Positions 26,479 through 35,026 of a stretch of DNA of 64,000 nt are shown one piece after another. The translations under genes and the position numbers were made by a program. The stretch comes from Sphingobacterium hotanense (GTDB lineage Bacteria; Bacteroidota; Bacteroidia; Sphingobacteriales; Sphingobacteriaceae). The DNA lies in contig NZ_CP030848.1 in NCBI RefSeq assembly GCF_008274825.1, forward strand, positions 4,153,618 to 4,217,617, written 5' to 3'. Under the pieces are notes generated by a model. It was given only the letters and a program-made list of their open reading frames with translations, was not told where the DNA came from and did not search any database. Position 1 is the first letter of the stretch; each line of letters begins with the position of its first letter.

Positions 26479-26697
26479 TTACTCGGTTTGTGTATCAGGA
26501 GCGGCATCCAGCTTCTCCAACAGTTTCTCCACTTCCTTTTCTGATGCGGTTAGTTTTGCTTTGCAGATTGCCAATAATTCCGATGCTCTAGAAATCTTAG
26601 ATGTCAGCTCGTCGACAGACACTTCACCATCTTCAATATCAGCAACGATTTGTTGCAATTCCACGAAAGCCTCTTGATAGGTATATTTATTTTCCAT
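26479..26697 (-). CDS. xseB: Exodeoxyribonuclease VII small subunit
   Basis: Encodes 72 residues, the normal size. YQEAFVELQQIVADIEDGEV and SRASELLAICKAKLTASEKE match the family's two-helix hairpin. It partners XseA to degrade single-stranded DNA. It overlaps the 3' end of xseA by 11 nt, so the subunits are translationally coupled. Confidence 0.93.
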   Translation of the reverse strand: MENKYTYQEAFVELQQIVADIEDGEVSVDELTSKISRASELLAICKAKLTASEKEVEKLLEKLDAAPDTQTE

Positions 26698-27955
26698 GTT
26701 CTTCTTTGTTAACTACTTGGGACTGTATGGTTCCGTCTTCTACTTGGATCTCTAACAAATCGCCGGTGTTTACTTGATCAAGTTGGTGAACAGCCTTTCC
26801 ATTCATCCGGACAATACTAAAACCTCGTTTTAAAATATGTATTGGACTCAACAAACCTAGCAATTGTTCCACATGAATCAATTTAGATTTCTCCTCCTTG
26901 AATTGTTGCTTACTGTACATCTGTGTATGGAGCATCAATTGGTTCAGTTTATTGCGCTCTGTAAGGAATACTGACTTGCTATTCCAGGAGATCGCCTGAG
27001 CCAACTGCTTTAAGTTCTGTTGCTCTTGTGCAAATTGCTCCTTAACCGCTCTTAACAGACGTTCCTGTGCTTGATCCATAGGGATGGAAAAGTTGTGAAA
27101 CTTTTGTAAAAGGAAATCCGCTAGCTCGCTGGGAGTAATCGCATTCTTATAGGCTACCATCTCGCTGACCGTCTCGTTGGTAGAATGCCCAATACCTGTC
27201 AGCACAGGAATAGGAAACATCGCGATGGCCTTCGCTAAAAGATAGTTATTATATGAGCTCAATCCGACTTCCCCACCGCCACCACGGATAATAGCGACCG
27301 CATCGAATTGTTCGATCTTTTCCGCAATATTACTGAGTTGGTTGATGATTGAGGCTATAGACTTGTCCCCTTGCAGCAATGCCGGGTATAGCGTAGTCTC
27401 GATTTTATAGCCCCAAGGATTGCCGTTTATGATTTTATAGAAGTCAGAAAGTCCTTTGCTGGTTTCTACAGAGACTATTGCCAGACGTTTCGGAATCAAT
27501 GGGAAAGGAAGTCGCTTATTGGCTTCGTAGAGCCCCTCCTCCTTCAATAGCCGTATCGACTCTTTCTTTTCTCGCTCTAACTCTCCCAACACAAAGGTCG
27601 GATCGATATCTACAATCTTTAAACTGAAACCATAAAGTGGGTCGTAAGAAATGCCTGCTTGCATCAAAATGGTAATCCCCTCGCGTAGTGGCTCTCCCAA
27701 AAGCTCAATAAACTGCCGATTTATGCGTTGGTAATCTGCTTTCCATAGGATAGAACGCATCTCGGCAACTACACGGCCGTCTTTCTTCTCCAATAACTCG
27801 GGATAACAATGTCCAGAATGGGTATAATGGTTCAACTTGTTCATCTCCGCTTTAATCCAGTACAAACTTTTATACCTTTCGGCAATCGTTTTCTGAATAC
27901 TTCGGGAAACTTCAAGCAGTGTGAAAACCGTTTTATTGTCTACAGATTCGGGCAT
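26687..27955 (-). CDS. xseA: Exodeoxyribonuclease VII large subunit
   Basis: Encodes 422 residues from the ATG at 27955; the in-frame extension to 28042 reads through a promoter-like site and has no family match. The N-terminal OB domain has YWIKAEMNKLN and the catalytic part has IRGGGGEVGLSSYNNYLLA with TGIGHSTNETVSEMVA, the conserved nuclease core. It cleaves single-stranded DNA with XseB. A -7-like box (TATATTTG) ends 5 nt before the ATG, so the transcript may be leaderless. Divergent from the serine hydrolase gene at 28046. Confidence 0.94.
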   Translation of the reverse strand: MPESVDNKTVFTLLEVSRSIQKTIAERYKSLYWIKAEMNKLNHYTHSGHCYPELLEKKDGRVVAEMRSILWKADYQRINRQFIELLGEPLREGITILMQAGISYDPLYGFSLKIVDIDPTFVLGELEREKKESIRLLKEEGLYEANKRLPFPLIPKRLAIVSVETSKGLSDFYKIINGNPWGYKIETTLYPALLQGDKSIASIINQLSNIAEKIEQFDAVAIIRGGGGEVGLSSYNNYLLAKAIAMFPIPVLTGIGHSTNETVSEMVAYKNAITPSELADFLLQKFHNFSIPMDQAQERLLRAVKEQFAQEQQNLKQLAQAISWNSKSVFLTERNKLNQLMLHTQMYSKQQFKEEKSKLIHVEQLLGLLSPIHILKRGFSIVRMNGKAVHQLDQVNTGDLLEIQVEDGTIQSQVVNKEEHGK

Positions 27956-27960
27956 ACAAT

Positions 27961-27968
27961 CAAATATA
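27961..27968 (-). promoter_or_regulatory. Candidate -7 box of xseA
   Basis: TATATTTG (minus strand) fits TAnnTTTG and lies 5 nt upstream of the xseA ATG, so transcription would begin at or beside the start codon. No clear -33. Confidence 0.45.
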
Positions 27969-28045
27969 CTGAATTTATTACAGCGCAGCGCTGCACGTTT
28001 GTGCGTTTTATTAGTACATTTACAAGTATAAACCAACATCATCGT

Positions 28046-29776
28046 ATGATTCGTAACATTGGCATCGCATTCCTAGCGCTGATCCTTCAAGCGCAAGTTT
28101 CTAATGCTCAGTATAAACAAACTGTAGAGAACAAAACAAGATTAGAAAGCAATATCAATAATGTCATTCCATTAAAAAGCCTTGATCAGTATAAAATTGC
28201 TGTCGTAACGCCTAGCAGCAATAAATATCAACCCTTTATTGATCAGCTTGAGCGCTATGCTGATGTTCAGGTTTTTGATTTTAAACAATACGACGAAAAG
28301 ACTAAATACTATAATACGATCATTGTTGCAGGGACGGCAAGTGAGCTTCATCCAGGACAGTTGGCTATGTTGATCCAGTCTGCGGTGAACAATAAAAATG
28401 TTATCCTATGCCAATTTGGTACAGATTACGACTTTACGAATCTCAGTGTTACCCCACAACAGCTGCGTAAGTTTACTAGCTTGGTTCGTATTGCTGAAAC
28501 GGGAAATCAAGCGCAAGAGTACGCTGCGATGTCCATATTCGGGGGCTTAGGCATTACGCAAGGGACGATAAAGACCGAACAGACTCGTCTGCAATATAAC
28601 CGAGGCAACCGCTCGGATATGGATCTTAAGAAAATGGGGCAACGCATTGATGCGATTGCTAAGGAAGCAATCGATCAGCGTGCCGCGCCAGGTATGGTTG
28701 TGATGGCGGTAAAAGATGGTCAGGTAATCTTCGAGAAAGCTTATGGTCATCACACCTATGAGAAAAAACAAACAACACGCATCAGTGACATCTTTGACCT
28801 AGCATCCATCAGTAAAATAGCAGGAACAACACCCGTCGTGATGCATCTGCAAGAGAAAAATATTATCAACTTGGACAGCACGATGGGGCATTACCTATGG
28901 CAAGCAAAAGAAACAAATAAGGCGAATATTACTTTACGTACTGTTTTACTACATGAGGCTGGCTTTACACCCTTCATCCCTTTCTACAAGGAGCTAAAAC
29001 CGGGGGATTTGCAGCGAACAAAAGATGCGAACCACCAAGTGCAGGTTGCGGATAACGCTTATCTAAAAAACAATTATTATCAGGACGTGATGTGGCCGGA
29101 AATGCTTAATTCTCCTGTAAAACCGATTGGGAAGTACGTTTATTCGGACATTAGTATGTATGTGATGAAAGAAGTTTCGGAGCATGAAACCTCCGTACCG
29201 ATGCAAGATTATGTGCAGAATATCCTGTACAAAAAGATCGGAATGAAAACAGCAGGATATCTTCCACGAAACCGCTTTGACCGCAATCGAATTGTCCCAA
29301 CACAAAACGACACGGTATTTCGAAAGACGCTATTGCAAGGATTTGTTCACGATGAGGGCGCCGCAATGGCAGGCGGTGTTGCTGGCCATGCAGGTCTATT
29401 CTCGACCGCCAATGACCTTGCCATCTACGGCCAGATGCTATTGAACCGCGGCACCTATGGCGGGGTGCAGTTTTATAAACCGGAGACGATCGACTTATTC
29501 ACATCGAAGCAGTCTGCAAGCTCTCGCAGAGGGCTCGGCTTCGACCGTTACGATCCGAAACCCGGAGCAGATTACCCCTCCAAGCTAGCGAATGAGTCTG
29601 TTTATGGCCATACCGGTTATACTGGAACTTGTATATGGATCGATCCGCGGAACCAGTTAGTTTACATCTTCCTGTCTAACCGTGTGCATCCGCAAGTGAG
29701 TTCGAAACTAGGGGACTTGAATATCCGTAGCCGCATTCAGGATGTGATCTACCAAACTATCAATAACGCTAAATAA
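28046..29776 (+). CDS. Serine hydrolase (beta-lactamase fold) with GH3 C-domain-like N-terminus
   Basis: Encodes 576 residues from the ATG at 28046, which opens a clean signal peptide (to about 22). Residues about 40-180 look like the alpha/beta domain that follows the barrel in GH3 N-acetylglucosaminidases (IIVAGTASELHPG, VILCQFGTDYDF). Residues 195-576 are a class C beta-lactamase/DD-peptidase-like domain: SISK at 254-257 gives the S-x-x-K motif, YSD at 366-368 replaces Y-x-N, and GHTGYTG near 540 replaces the K-T-G box. Bacteroidota have larger proteins that fuse GH3, this domain and the hydrolase. The GH3 barrel is missing here. Overlaps the M19 gene at TAATG. Confidence 0.8.
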   Translation: MIRNIGIAFLALILQAQVSNAQYKQTVENKTRLESNINNVIPLKSLDQYKIAVVTPSSNKYQPFIDQLERYADVQVFDFKQYDEKTKYYNTIIVAGTASELHPGQLAMLIQSAVNNKNVILCQFGTDYDFTNLSVTPQQLRKFTSLVRIAETGNQAQEYAAMSIFGGLGITQGTIKTEQTRLQYNRGNRSDMDLKKMGQRIDAIAKEAIDQRAAPGMVVMAVKDGQVIFEKAYGHHTYEKKQTTRISDIFDLASISKIAGTTPVVMHLQEKNIINLDSTMGHYLWQAKETNKANITLRTVLLHEAGFTPFIPFYKELKPGDLQRTKDANHQVQVADNAYLKNNYYQDVMWPEMLNSPVKPIGKYVYSDISMYVMKEVSEHETSVPMQDYVQNILYKKIGMKTAGYLPRNRFDRNRIVPTQNDTVFRKTLLQGFVHDEGAAMAGGVAGHAGLFSTANDLAIYGQMLLNRGTYGGVQFYKPETIDLFTSKQSASSRRGLGFDRYDPKPGADYPSKLANESVYGHTGYTGTCIWIDPRNQLVYIFLSNRVHPQVSSKLGDLNIRSRIQDVIYQTINNAK

Positions 29777-30942
29777 TGAAAAAGCAACTTGTACTTAGCA
29801 TAACCGCCGCTTTTATGAGCCTTTCAGCCTATGCACAAGATTATAAAAAGATTCATCAAGACCTGTTGGTTATTGATGGACATAATGATGTGTTGATCGA
29901 AAGTATATTGCCGGAGAAAGACATCAGCAATCGAATAAAATCGGGGCATACCGATCTTCCGCGCTTGAAAGAGGGAGGTGTAGATGTACAAGTATTCGCA
30001 GTTTGGTCGGATGACAAGAAGTATCAAAAGAATGCCTTTAAACATGCGAACGATCAAATCGATGCCTTAGAAGCATTAATCAAAAAGAATCCTACGAAAA
30101 TTGAACTTGCAAAAAGCAGTGAAGATATTGAACGCATACAGAAATCGGGCAAAATAGCAGCCTTGATTGGGATTGAAGGTGGAAACATGATTGAGGGGAG
30201 TATTCCCAATCTAGAAAAGCTTTATGAACGCGGGGCAAGATATCTCACGCTTACCTGGAATTATAACCTACCGTGGGCTACCGCTGCAGCCATTGAAATA
30301 AAAACTAAAGGCTCAAAGAACAAAGGACTGAATGAACAGGGAGAAGCAATCATTAAGCGGATGAACGAATTAGGGATGATGGTAGACCTATCGCATGCGG
30401 GAAAAGAAACGTTTTATGATGTGATGCGTATATCCAGCAAACCGGTTCTCGTATCGCATAGCAATGCCGCAGCCTTGACGCCGCACTATCGCAATTTAGA
30501 TGATAAGCAACTCGAAGCATTGAAAGAAAACGGAGGTGTAATCGGTGTTAACTTCTATTCCGAATTCCTAGACTCTAAATACAGAAGCCGAGTAAAAAGA
30601 CTTTATAAGTCGCACTTCAAAGAGGCAGCAGACAATAAATTATCGGTCGATAAAATGTACAGCAAATTGCCGAAAGCCCTAAAACATAAAGCCGATGCAC
30701 CATTTGAAACTGTTCTCAAGCATATCGACTATTTAGTTTCTAAAGTAGGGATAGATCATGTTGCTATCGGATCTGATTTCGATGGTATTACCTCCGCGCC
30801 TCAACAGCTAGAGGATGTGTCAAAATTTCCAATACTTACGCAGGCTTTATTAGAAAAAGGATATAGCCAAGCAGATGTCGCAAAAATAATGGGATTGAAT
30901 TTCCTGCGAATATTGAAAGAAAATGAAAATAACAAGAAATAA
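29776..30942 (+). CDS. Membrane dipeptidase, peptidase family M19
   Basis: Encodes 388 residues with a signal peptide (to about 20). IDGHND (33-38) gives the metal-binding His36 and Asp38, IGIEGGN gives the bridging Glu, and DLSHAG, SHSNA and IGSDFDG complete the binuclear zinc site and substrate pocket of renal-dipeptidase-type enzymes. It hydrolyses dipeptides, including those with a D-amino acid at the C-terminal position. The start codon overlaps the stop of the upstream serine hydrolase, so the two are co-translated. Together they suggest turnover of peptidoglycan peptides in the periplasm (inference). Confidence 0.92.
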   Translation: MKKQLVLSITAAFMSLSAYAQDYKKIHQDLLVIDGHNDVLIESILPEKDISNRIKSGHTDLPRLKEGGVDVQVFAVWSDDKKYQKNAFKHANDQIDALEALIKKNPTKIELAKSSEDIERIQKSGKIAALIGIEGGNMIEGSIPNLEKLYERGARYLTLTWNYNLPWATAAAIEIKTKGSKNKGLNEQGEAIIKRMNELGMMVDLSHAGKETFYDVMRISSKPVLVSHSNAAALTPHYRNLDDKQLEALKENGGVIGVNFYSEFLDSKYRSRVKRLYKSHFKEAADNKLSVDKMYSKLPKALKHKADAPFETVLKHIDYLVSKVGIDHVAIGSDFDGITSAPQQLEDVSKFPILTQALLEKGYSQADVAKIMGLNFLRILKENENNKK

Positions 30943-30983
30943 ATAAGTTATAATAATGATATATAGCCTATAAGATTCCTGTG

Positions 30984-31625
30984 TTATTCAATAGTAGGAA
31001 CTTCATCTTGCTCGCCTAGCTTTACTAACTGTTCATAGTTTTTATTCAACTTGTTCACTAAACGACGGTAAACAACTTTGTAATAGAATCTCACAAGACC
31101 AAGCAGTATCGCTATAGCGATAATCATGAAAATACTGATTCCCACTACATAAAATATCGCTTCGCCCCATGGTTTAACGAAAACTCCATCCGTAATCATC
31201 ATCGTGACAGTAACTAGGGCAGATACCGTAATAATATAATAAATATTAAATCGGATGTATTGATCCACGGCCTTACGCGTTTCAATGATATCTCGAAGCA
31301 AAACCTTCGTATTGCTTGTGTTTTTGATACTGCGGTATGAACTAAAGAACTTGTAGATGAAATAAGCAATCACTATATAAAAAACGACGGATAATGCGTT
31401 TTCCAATGTGCTCACAATATCCGAATCAGGATTGATATCGGTATCATTAGGCAATAGGAAGTTGAGAGCGAGTCCGGCCAACAGCTCAAGGATGCTGATG
31501 TAGAAAATCCACTTAACGATGGATGACGAGCTATTATGCAGCATTTTCCGTATCCCCTCTTTGTCGACCTTCGGAAAATCCTCGTCTTTTTTCCAATGCT
31601 GTTTTAAAAAATCCAGTTCGTCCAT
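30984..31625 (-). CDS. Membrane protein coupled to an ECF sigma factor (possible anti-sigma)
   Basis: Encodes 213 residues. A cytoplasmic N-terminus (DELDFLKQHWKKDEDFPKV) precedes four hydrophobic helices at about 37-58, 75-95, 125-147 and 155-177, then a charged C-terminal tail. Its ATG shares one base with the stop of the sigma factor gene (TAATG). The arrangement is that of an anti-sigma factor or a regulated membrane partner, but the sequence has no recognised zinc anti-sigma motif (HxxxCxxC). The family is common beside Bacteroidota ECF genes. Function inferred from position only. Confidence 0.65.
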   Translation of the reverse strand: MDELDFLKQHWKKDEDFPKVDKEGIRKMLHNSSSSIVKWIFYISILELLAGLALNFLLPNDTDINPDSDIVSTLENALSVVFYIVIAYFIYKFFSSYRSIKNTSNTKVLLRDIIETRKAVDQYIRFNIYYIITVSALVTVTMMITDGVFVKPWGEAIFYVVGISIFMIIAIAILLGLVRFYYKVVYRRLVNKLNKNYEQLVKLGEQDEVPTIE

Positions 31626-32131
31626 TACGCTATTTTTTGTTTTGCCAACATGCTTTTCAATTTGGTCTTAATCCTGTTCATCTTCACCCTCGCGTTCACC
31701 TCGCTGATCCCTAATGTTTCCGATATCTCGCTATAATCTTTATCCTCCAAATACATATAGACTAAAGCTTTGTCGATATCGCTCAATTGCCGAACGGCTT
31801 CATACAGCGACTTTAGGCGCTCCTCCTCCTCAGAATTGTACTCCTCATATCGGATATTCGCTAGGGAGTTATCCCAGTCGACCGTTGTAATCTTCGTCTT
31901 TCGACCTCGGTAGAGGGATATCGCGGTATTCAAGGATACGCGATAAGCCCAGGTAGAAAACTTGGAATCCCCTTTGAACTTAGGGTAAGACTTCCACAAC
32001 TGGATGACCATTTCCTGGAAAAGATCTTGATGCGACGCAAGATCCGCTGTATACAGCTTGCAGATCTTGTGGAGGATATTCTGATTTTCCTCCAGCAACG
32101 ACACAAATTCTTGTTCCAGGTTACTATACAT
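31625..32131 (-). CDS. ECF-type RNA polymerase sigma factor
   Basis: Encodes 168 residues. Region 2 has HQDLFQEMVIQLWKSYPKF and GDSKFSTWAYRVSLNTAISL, which binds core polymerase and the -10 element. Region 4 has LSDIDKALVYMYLEDKDYSE and ISETLGISEVNARVKMNRIK, the -35 recognition helix-turn-helix. It is coupled to the membrane protein downstream, which probably controls it. It is divergent from radA, with 69 nt between the starts. It is not next to a SusC gene or a FecR gene, so it is not of the SusC-linked type. Confidence 0.9.
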   Translation of the reverse strand: MYSNLEQEFVSLLEENQNILHKICKLYTADLASHQDLFQEMVIQLWKSYPKFKGDSKFSTWAYRVSLNTAISLYRGRKTKITTVDWDNSLANIRYEEYNSEEEERLKSLYEAVRQLSDIDKALVYMYLEDKDYSEISETLGISEVNARVKMNRIKTKLKSMLAKQKIA

Positions 32132-32200
32132 CTTTCCTTATTTGTAGACAATAGTACAGTATTGTTACAACTTGTACTCATCTTTTTTTAATTTAGCTCA

Positions 32201-33589
32201 ATGGCTAAAACTAAATCGGCATACTTCTGCCAATCCTGTGGATATGACTCGCCTAAATGGTTAGGACAATGTCCTTCTTGTAAGCAATGGAATTCTTTTG
32301 TTGAAGAAGTGGTTGAGAAATCTTCCTCCCGTGTACCCGAATGGCGAAGCACCGCCAGTTCTAAGGCAGAAACTAAGCGGGCCAACAAAGCCGCTATCAT
32401 CCATGAAATTGTCTATTCGGAGGAACAACGTATCGTTACTCCCGATAAAGAATTCAACCGCGTATTAGGCGGAGGAATTGTTCCAGGTTCCCTAGTACTA
32501 ATCGGTGGAGAACCGGGGATTGGTAAATCTACCCTAATGCTTCAATTAGCACTTACGGTCTCTCACGTGAAAACCATATATATCTCCGGGGAGGAAAGCG
32601 AGCAGCAGATTAAGATGCGCGCTGAACGTCTCGTTCAGACGTCAAACGCCAACTGTTATATCTTGACGGAGACTTCGATGCAGAATATCTTTAAGCAGAT
32701 TGATCAGGTACAGCCAAACCTGTTAGTCATCGACTCCATACAGACCCTACATTCCGCACAGATTGAATCAGCTCCGGGCTCCGTATCGCAAGTGCGCGAG
32801 TGTACCGCAGAACTGCTTCGTTTTGCGAAGGAAACCAATACACCGGTATTTATTGTGGGCCACATCACCAAAGACGGATCGATAGCAGGGCCAAAGGTAT
32901 TGGAACATATGGTCGATACGGTATTGCAGTTTGAAGGCGATAGAAATCATGTCTACCGAATCCTACGGGCAGTAAAAAACCGCTTTGGCTCATCGTCAGA
33001 ACTGGGAATTTATGAGATGCAAGGCTCAGGCCTTCGAGAAGTATCGAATCCTTCGGAAATAATGCTGTCGCAACGCGAAGAGCAGGTGAGCGGTACGGCA
33101 GTAGCTGCCATGCTAGAAGGCATGCGCCCCTTAATGATCGAAGTGCAGGCCTTAGTCTCCAATTCAGCCTACGGAACCCCACAAAGGAGTTCTACCGGAT
33201 TTGACACCAAACGTTTGAATATGCTCTTAGCCGTTCTAGAGAAACGCTTCGGCTTCCGCCTTAGCGCACAGGATGTCTTCCTGAATATTGCCGGTGGACT
33301 ACGCGTCGAAGACCCTGCGATCGACCTCGCCGTAATCGCTGCAATCATATCATCACAGCAAGATATCCCGCTAGGCTCTAACATCACCTTCGCCGGCGAA
33401 GTAGGCCTCTCCGGAGAGATACGCGCCGTAAACCGAATCGAACAACGCATACAAGAAGCCGAAAAACTAGGCTTCGGACAGATATTCATCTCTAAATACA
33501 ACACCAAAGGACTCGACGCTAAGAAATATGATATCGCTATCCGCCCAGTCGCGACGTTGGAAGATGTGTTTAGTGCTTTATTTGGGTGA
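32201..33589 (+). CDS. radA: DNA repair protein RadA
   Basis: Encodes 462 residues. The N-terminal zinc finger uses Cys10, Cys13, Cys24 and Cys27. The RecA-like domain has Walker A GEPGIGKS at 103-110 and the RadA-specific KNRFG near 257. The C-terminal Lon-like domain (about 340-462) has GEVGLSGEIRAV. RadA drives branch migration in recombination and helps in natural transformation. It stands alone and is divergent from the sigma factor gene. Terminator and repeat sequences follow. Confidence 0.95.
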   Translation: MAKTKSAYFCQSCGYDSPKWLGQCPSCKQWNSFVEEVVEKSSSRVPEWRSTASSKAETKRANKAAIIHEIVYSEEQRIVTPDKEFNRVLGGGIVPGSLVLIGGEPGIGKSTLMLQLALTVSHVKTIYISGEESEQQIKMRAERLVQTSNANCYILTETSMQNIFKQIDQVQPNLLVIDSIQTLHSAQIESAPGSVSQVRECTAELLRFAKETNTPVFIVGHITKDGSIAGPKVLEHMVDTVLQFEGDRNHVYRILRAVKNRFGSSSELGIYEMQGSGLREVSNPSEIMLSQREEQVSGTAVAAMLEGMRPLMIEVQALVSNSAYGTPQRSSTGFDTKRLNMLLAVLEKRFGFRLSAQDVFLNIAGGLRVEDPAIDLAVIAAIISSQQDIPLGSNITFAGEVGLSGEIRAVNRIEQRIQEAEKLGFGQIFISKYNTKGLDAKKYDIAIRPVATLEDVFSALFG

Positions 33590-33619
33590 TCTTAGATAGG
33601 AGATATTAGACATTAGAGT

Positions 33620-33640
33620 AGGCGCCGATTAGGCGCCTTT
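33620..33640 (+). terminator. Terminator after radA
   Basis: Stem AGGCGCC / GGCGCCT with a 5-nt loop, followed by a short T run. Confidence 0.65.
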
Positions 33641-33664
33641 CTAATTTAGTAGTTCGCTTTTTTG

Positions 33665-33742
33665 TCTTCAACCGGGAAAGGAAAGATGAAAAGATGACCA
33701 TGATCCTGACTATCCTTACATCCTTCCTTTCTTGGTTCAAGA
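33665..33742. repeat. Dispersed palindromic repeat, copy R1
   Basis: Left part contains CCGGGAAAGGAAAGATG and right part CATCCTTCCTTTCTTGG, an imperfect inverted repeat of about 24-bp arms around a centre containing GATCCTG. Related copies are at 41689-41765 and 55075-55200. Confidence 0.7.
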
Positions 33743-33780
33743 CAGTTCTAATATCTGATGTCTTATATCTATTCTCTAAA

Positions 33781-33832
33781 AATTACAAAAGGGAAAGGTG
33801 CCTATTTCGGCGCCTTTCCCTTTTTGTAATTT
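33781..33832. terminator. Long bidirectional terminator between radA and the TlpA-like gene
   Basis: Arms of about 22 nt containing AAAGGGAAAGGTGCC and GGCGCCTTTCCCTTT (one G-T pair, one bulge). T or A runs flank both sides. It serves the minus-strand TlpA-like gene. Confidence 0.8.
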
Positions 33833-33852
33833 TTTTGAAACCTATTAAATTG

Positions 33853-34989
33853 TTACTTAATAAGCTCTGCTAACTTCTCTTCTAGAGCTGCTCCACGAAG
33901 GTTTGATGCGATGATCTTACCTTGAGGGTCGATTAGGAAGTTTTGAGGAATTCCTTGGATTCCGTATAAGCCTACCACTTCTGATTTCCAGAATTTTAAG
34001 TCTGAAACATGCGGCCACTGCTCTAATTTATCATCTTTAATAGCTTGTAACCAAGCGTCTTTACCGTTCTCGCGGTCTAAAGAAACACCTAATACAGTGA
34101 AGTTTTTGTCTTTGAATTTGTTGAATGCTGCTACTACGTTCGGGTTTTCACCACGACAAGGACCACACCAGCTAGCCCAGAAGTCGATTAAAACGTATTT
34201 TCCACGTAAGGAAGACAAAGCAAGTACATTACCTGATGTATCTGGCAATGCAAATTCAGGAGCTGTCGCACCGATTGCTACTTTCTTCAATGTTTCAATC
34301 TTCTTCGCAATTGCTTTACCTTTAGCCGTGTTTTTTAATGCTGCTGATAACTTGTTATAAGCTGGTTCTCCCACAGTAACAACGTTTTCCGCAGAAATCA
34401 TCTCTTCCAATAGGTTCATCGCAACATAGCTGTTCGGGTTGTTCAATGCGAATTCTTCACCGATCTTCGTTTGCTTTTCGAAGATAGCAGAAGCGCGCTC
34501 TTGAAGACCACCTACGAATGCTTCATCATTCTTCTGCTCGTCAGATGCAGCTTGATACTCTTGATTTAAAGCGTCAAACTCAGCATTTAACGGAGCAACT
34601 AAAGCTCTGTATTTTGCGAAATCGTCGTTGATAGCATTTCCTGATACCTTAGCATCTTTCAACGTAGCTCCCTCCACATTGATAACACCTTTAGATAAGT
34701 AAATTGCTGTACGATCTGGGTTTCTCAAGGTACGGATGCCAGCGCCGTCAGGAGAAAGGATCAGCTGTGCTTGCGTAGGTTCAGAAACTGTACCGTTGTA
34801 AGAGAAAACCCCTTTAACAACTGCTGCAGAGTCGATTACGCGCTGCCCATCCGCTGCGTACTGAAAGTATACCTTCGCCGGAGCGTCTGTATTTTGTAGT
34901 TTACCCTTTACTGAAAAAGCTTCTTGGGCAAATAATAAGCTAGGAATAGCTCCTAACAAACATAAAATTCCTCTTTTCATTTTATTCAT
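33853..34989 (-). CDS. TlpA-type thioredoxin-like protein with DUF4369-like N-terminus
   Basis: Encodes 378 residues. A signal peptide (to about 21) is followed by an N-terminal beta-rich domain (AFSVKGKLQNTDAPAKVYF), typical of DUF4369, then a helical linker. The thioredoxin domain begins near 240 (GATAPEFALPDTSGN) and has WCGPC at 274-278 and GIQGIPQNFLID with the cis-proline. It would be a periplasmic thiol-disulfide reductase; the partner is unknown. Such proteins are abundant in Bacteroidota and often act with DsbD. A long hairpin follows. A second start at the ATG three codons later is possible. Confidence 0.9.
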   Translation of the reverse strand: MNKMKRGILCLLGAIPSLLFAQEAFSVKGKLQNTDAPAKVYFQYAADGQRVIDSAAVVKGVFSYNGTVSEPTQAQLILSPDGAGIRTLRNPDRTAIYLSKGVINVEGATLKDAKVSGNAINDDFAKYRALVAPLNAEFDALNQEYQAASDEQKNDEAFVGGLQERASAIFEKQTKIGEEFALNNPNSYVAMNLLEEMISAENVVTVGEPAYNKLSAALKNTAKGKAIAKKIETLKKVAIGATAPEFALPDTSGNVLALSSLRGKYVLIDFWASWCGPCRGENPNVVAAFNKFKDKNFTVLGVSLDRENGKDAWLQAIKDDKLEQWPHVSDLKFWKSEVVGLYGIQGIPQNFLIDPQGKIIASNLRGAALEEKLAELIK

Positions 34990-35026
34990 ATATTATTTAC
35001 CATAAAGTTAATCATTTTTATCAAAA

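Larger units (their letters stand above)
33592..33778. repeat. TTAGACATTAGA-type repeats bracketing terminator and palindrome R1
   Basis: Forward TTAGA-rich sequence lies at 33592-33620, right after the radA stop, and a reverse-oriented version lies at 33747-33778. Between them are a short terminator (33620-33640) and the palindrome R1 (33665-33742). Similar arrangements occur at 55003-55033 and 58791-59000. Confidence 0.5.

Noticed and set aside
27809..28045. N-terminal extension of the serine hydrolase
   Set aside because: It overlaps the xseA coding region and its promoter; the ATG at 28046 opens a clean signal peptide.
33600..33780. CRISPR-like array
   Set aside because: The repeated words are palindromic and lack regular spacers; no cas gene is near.
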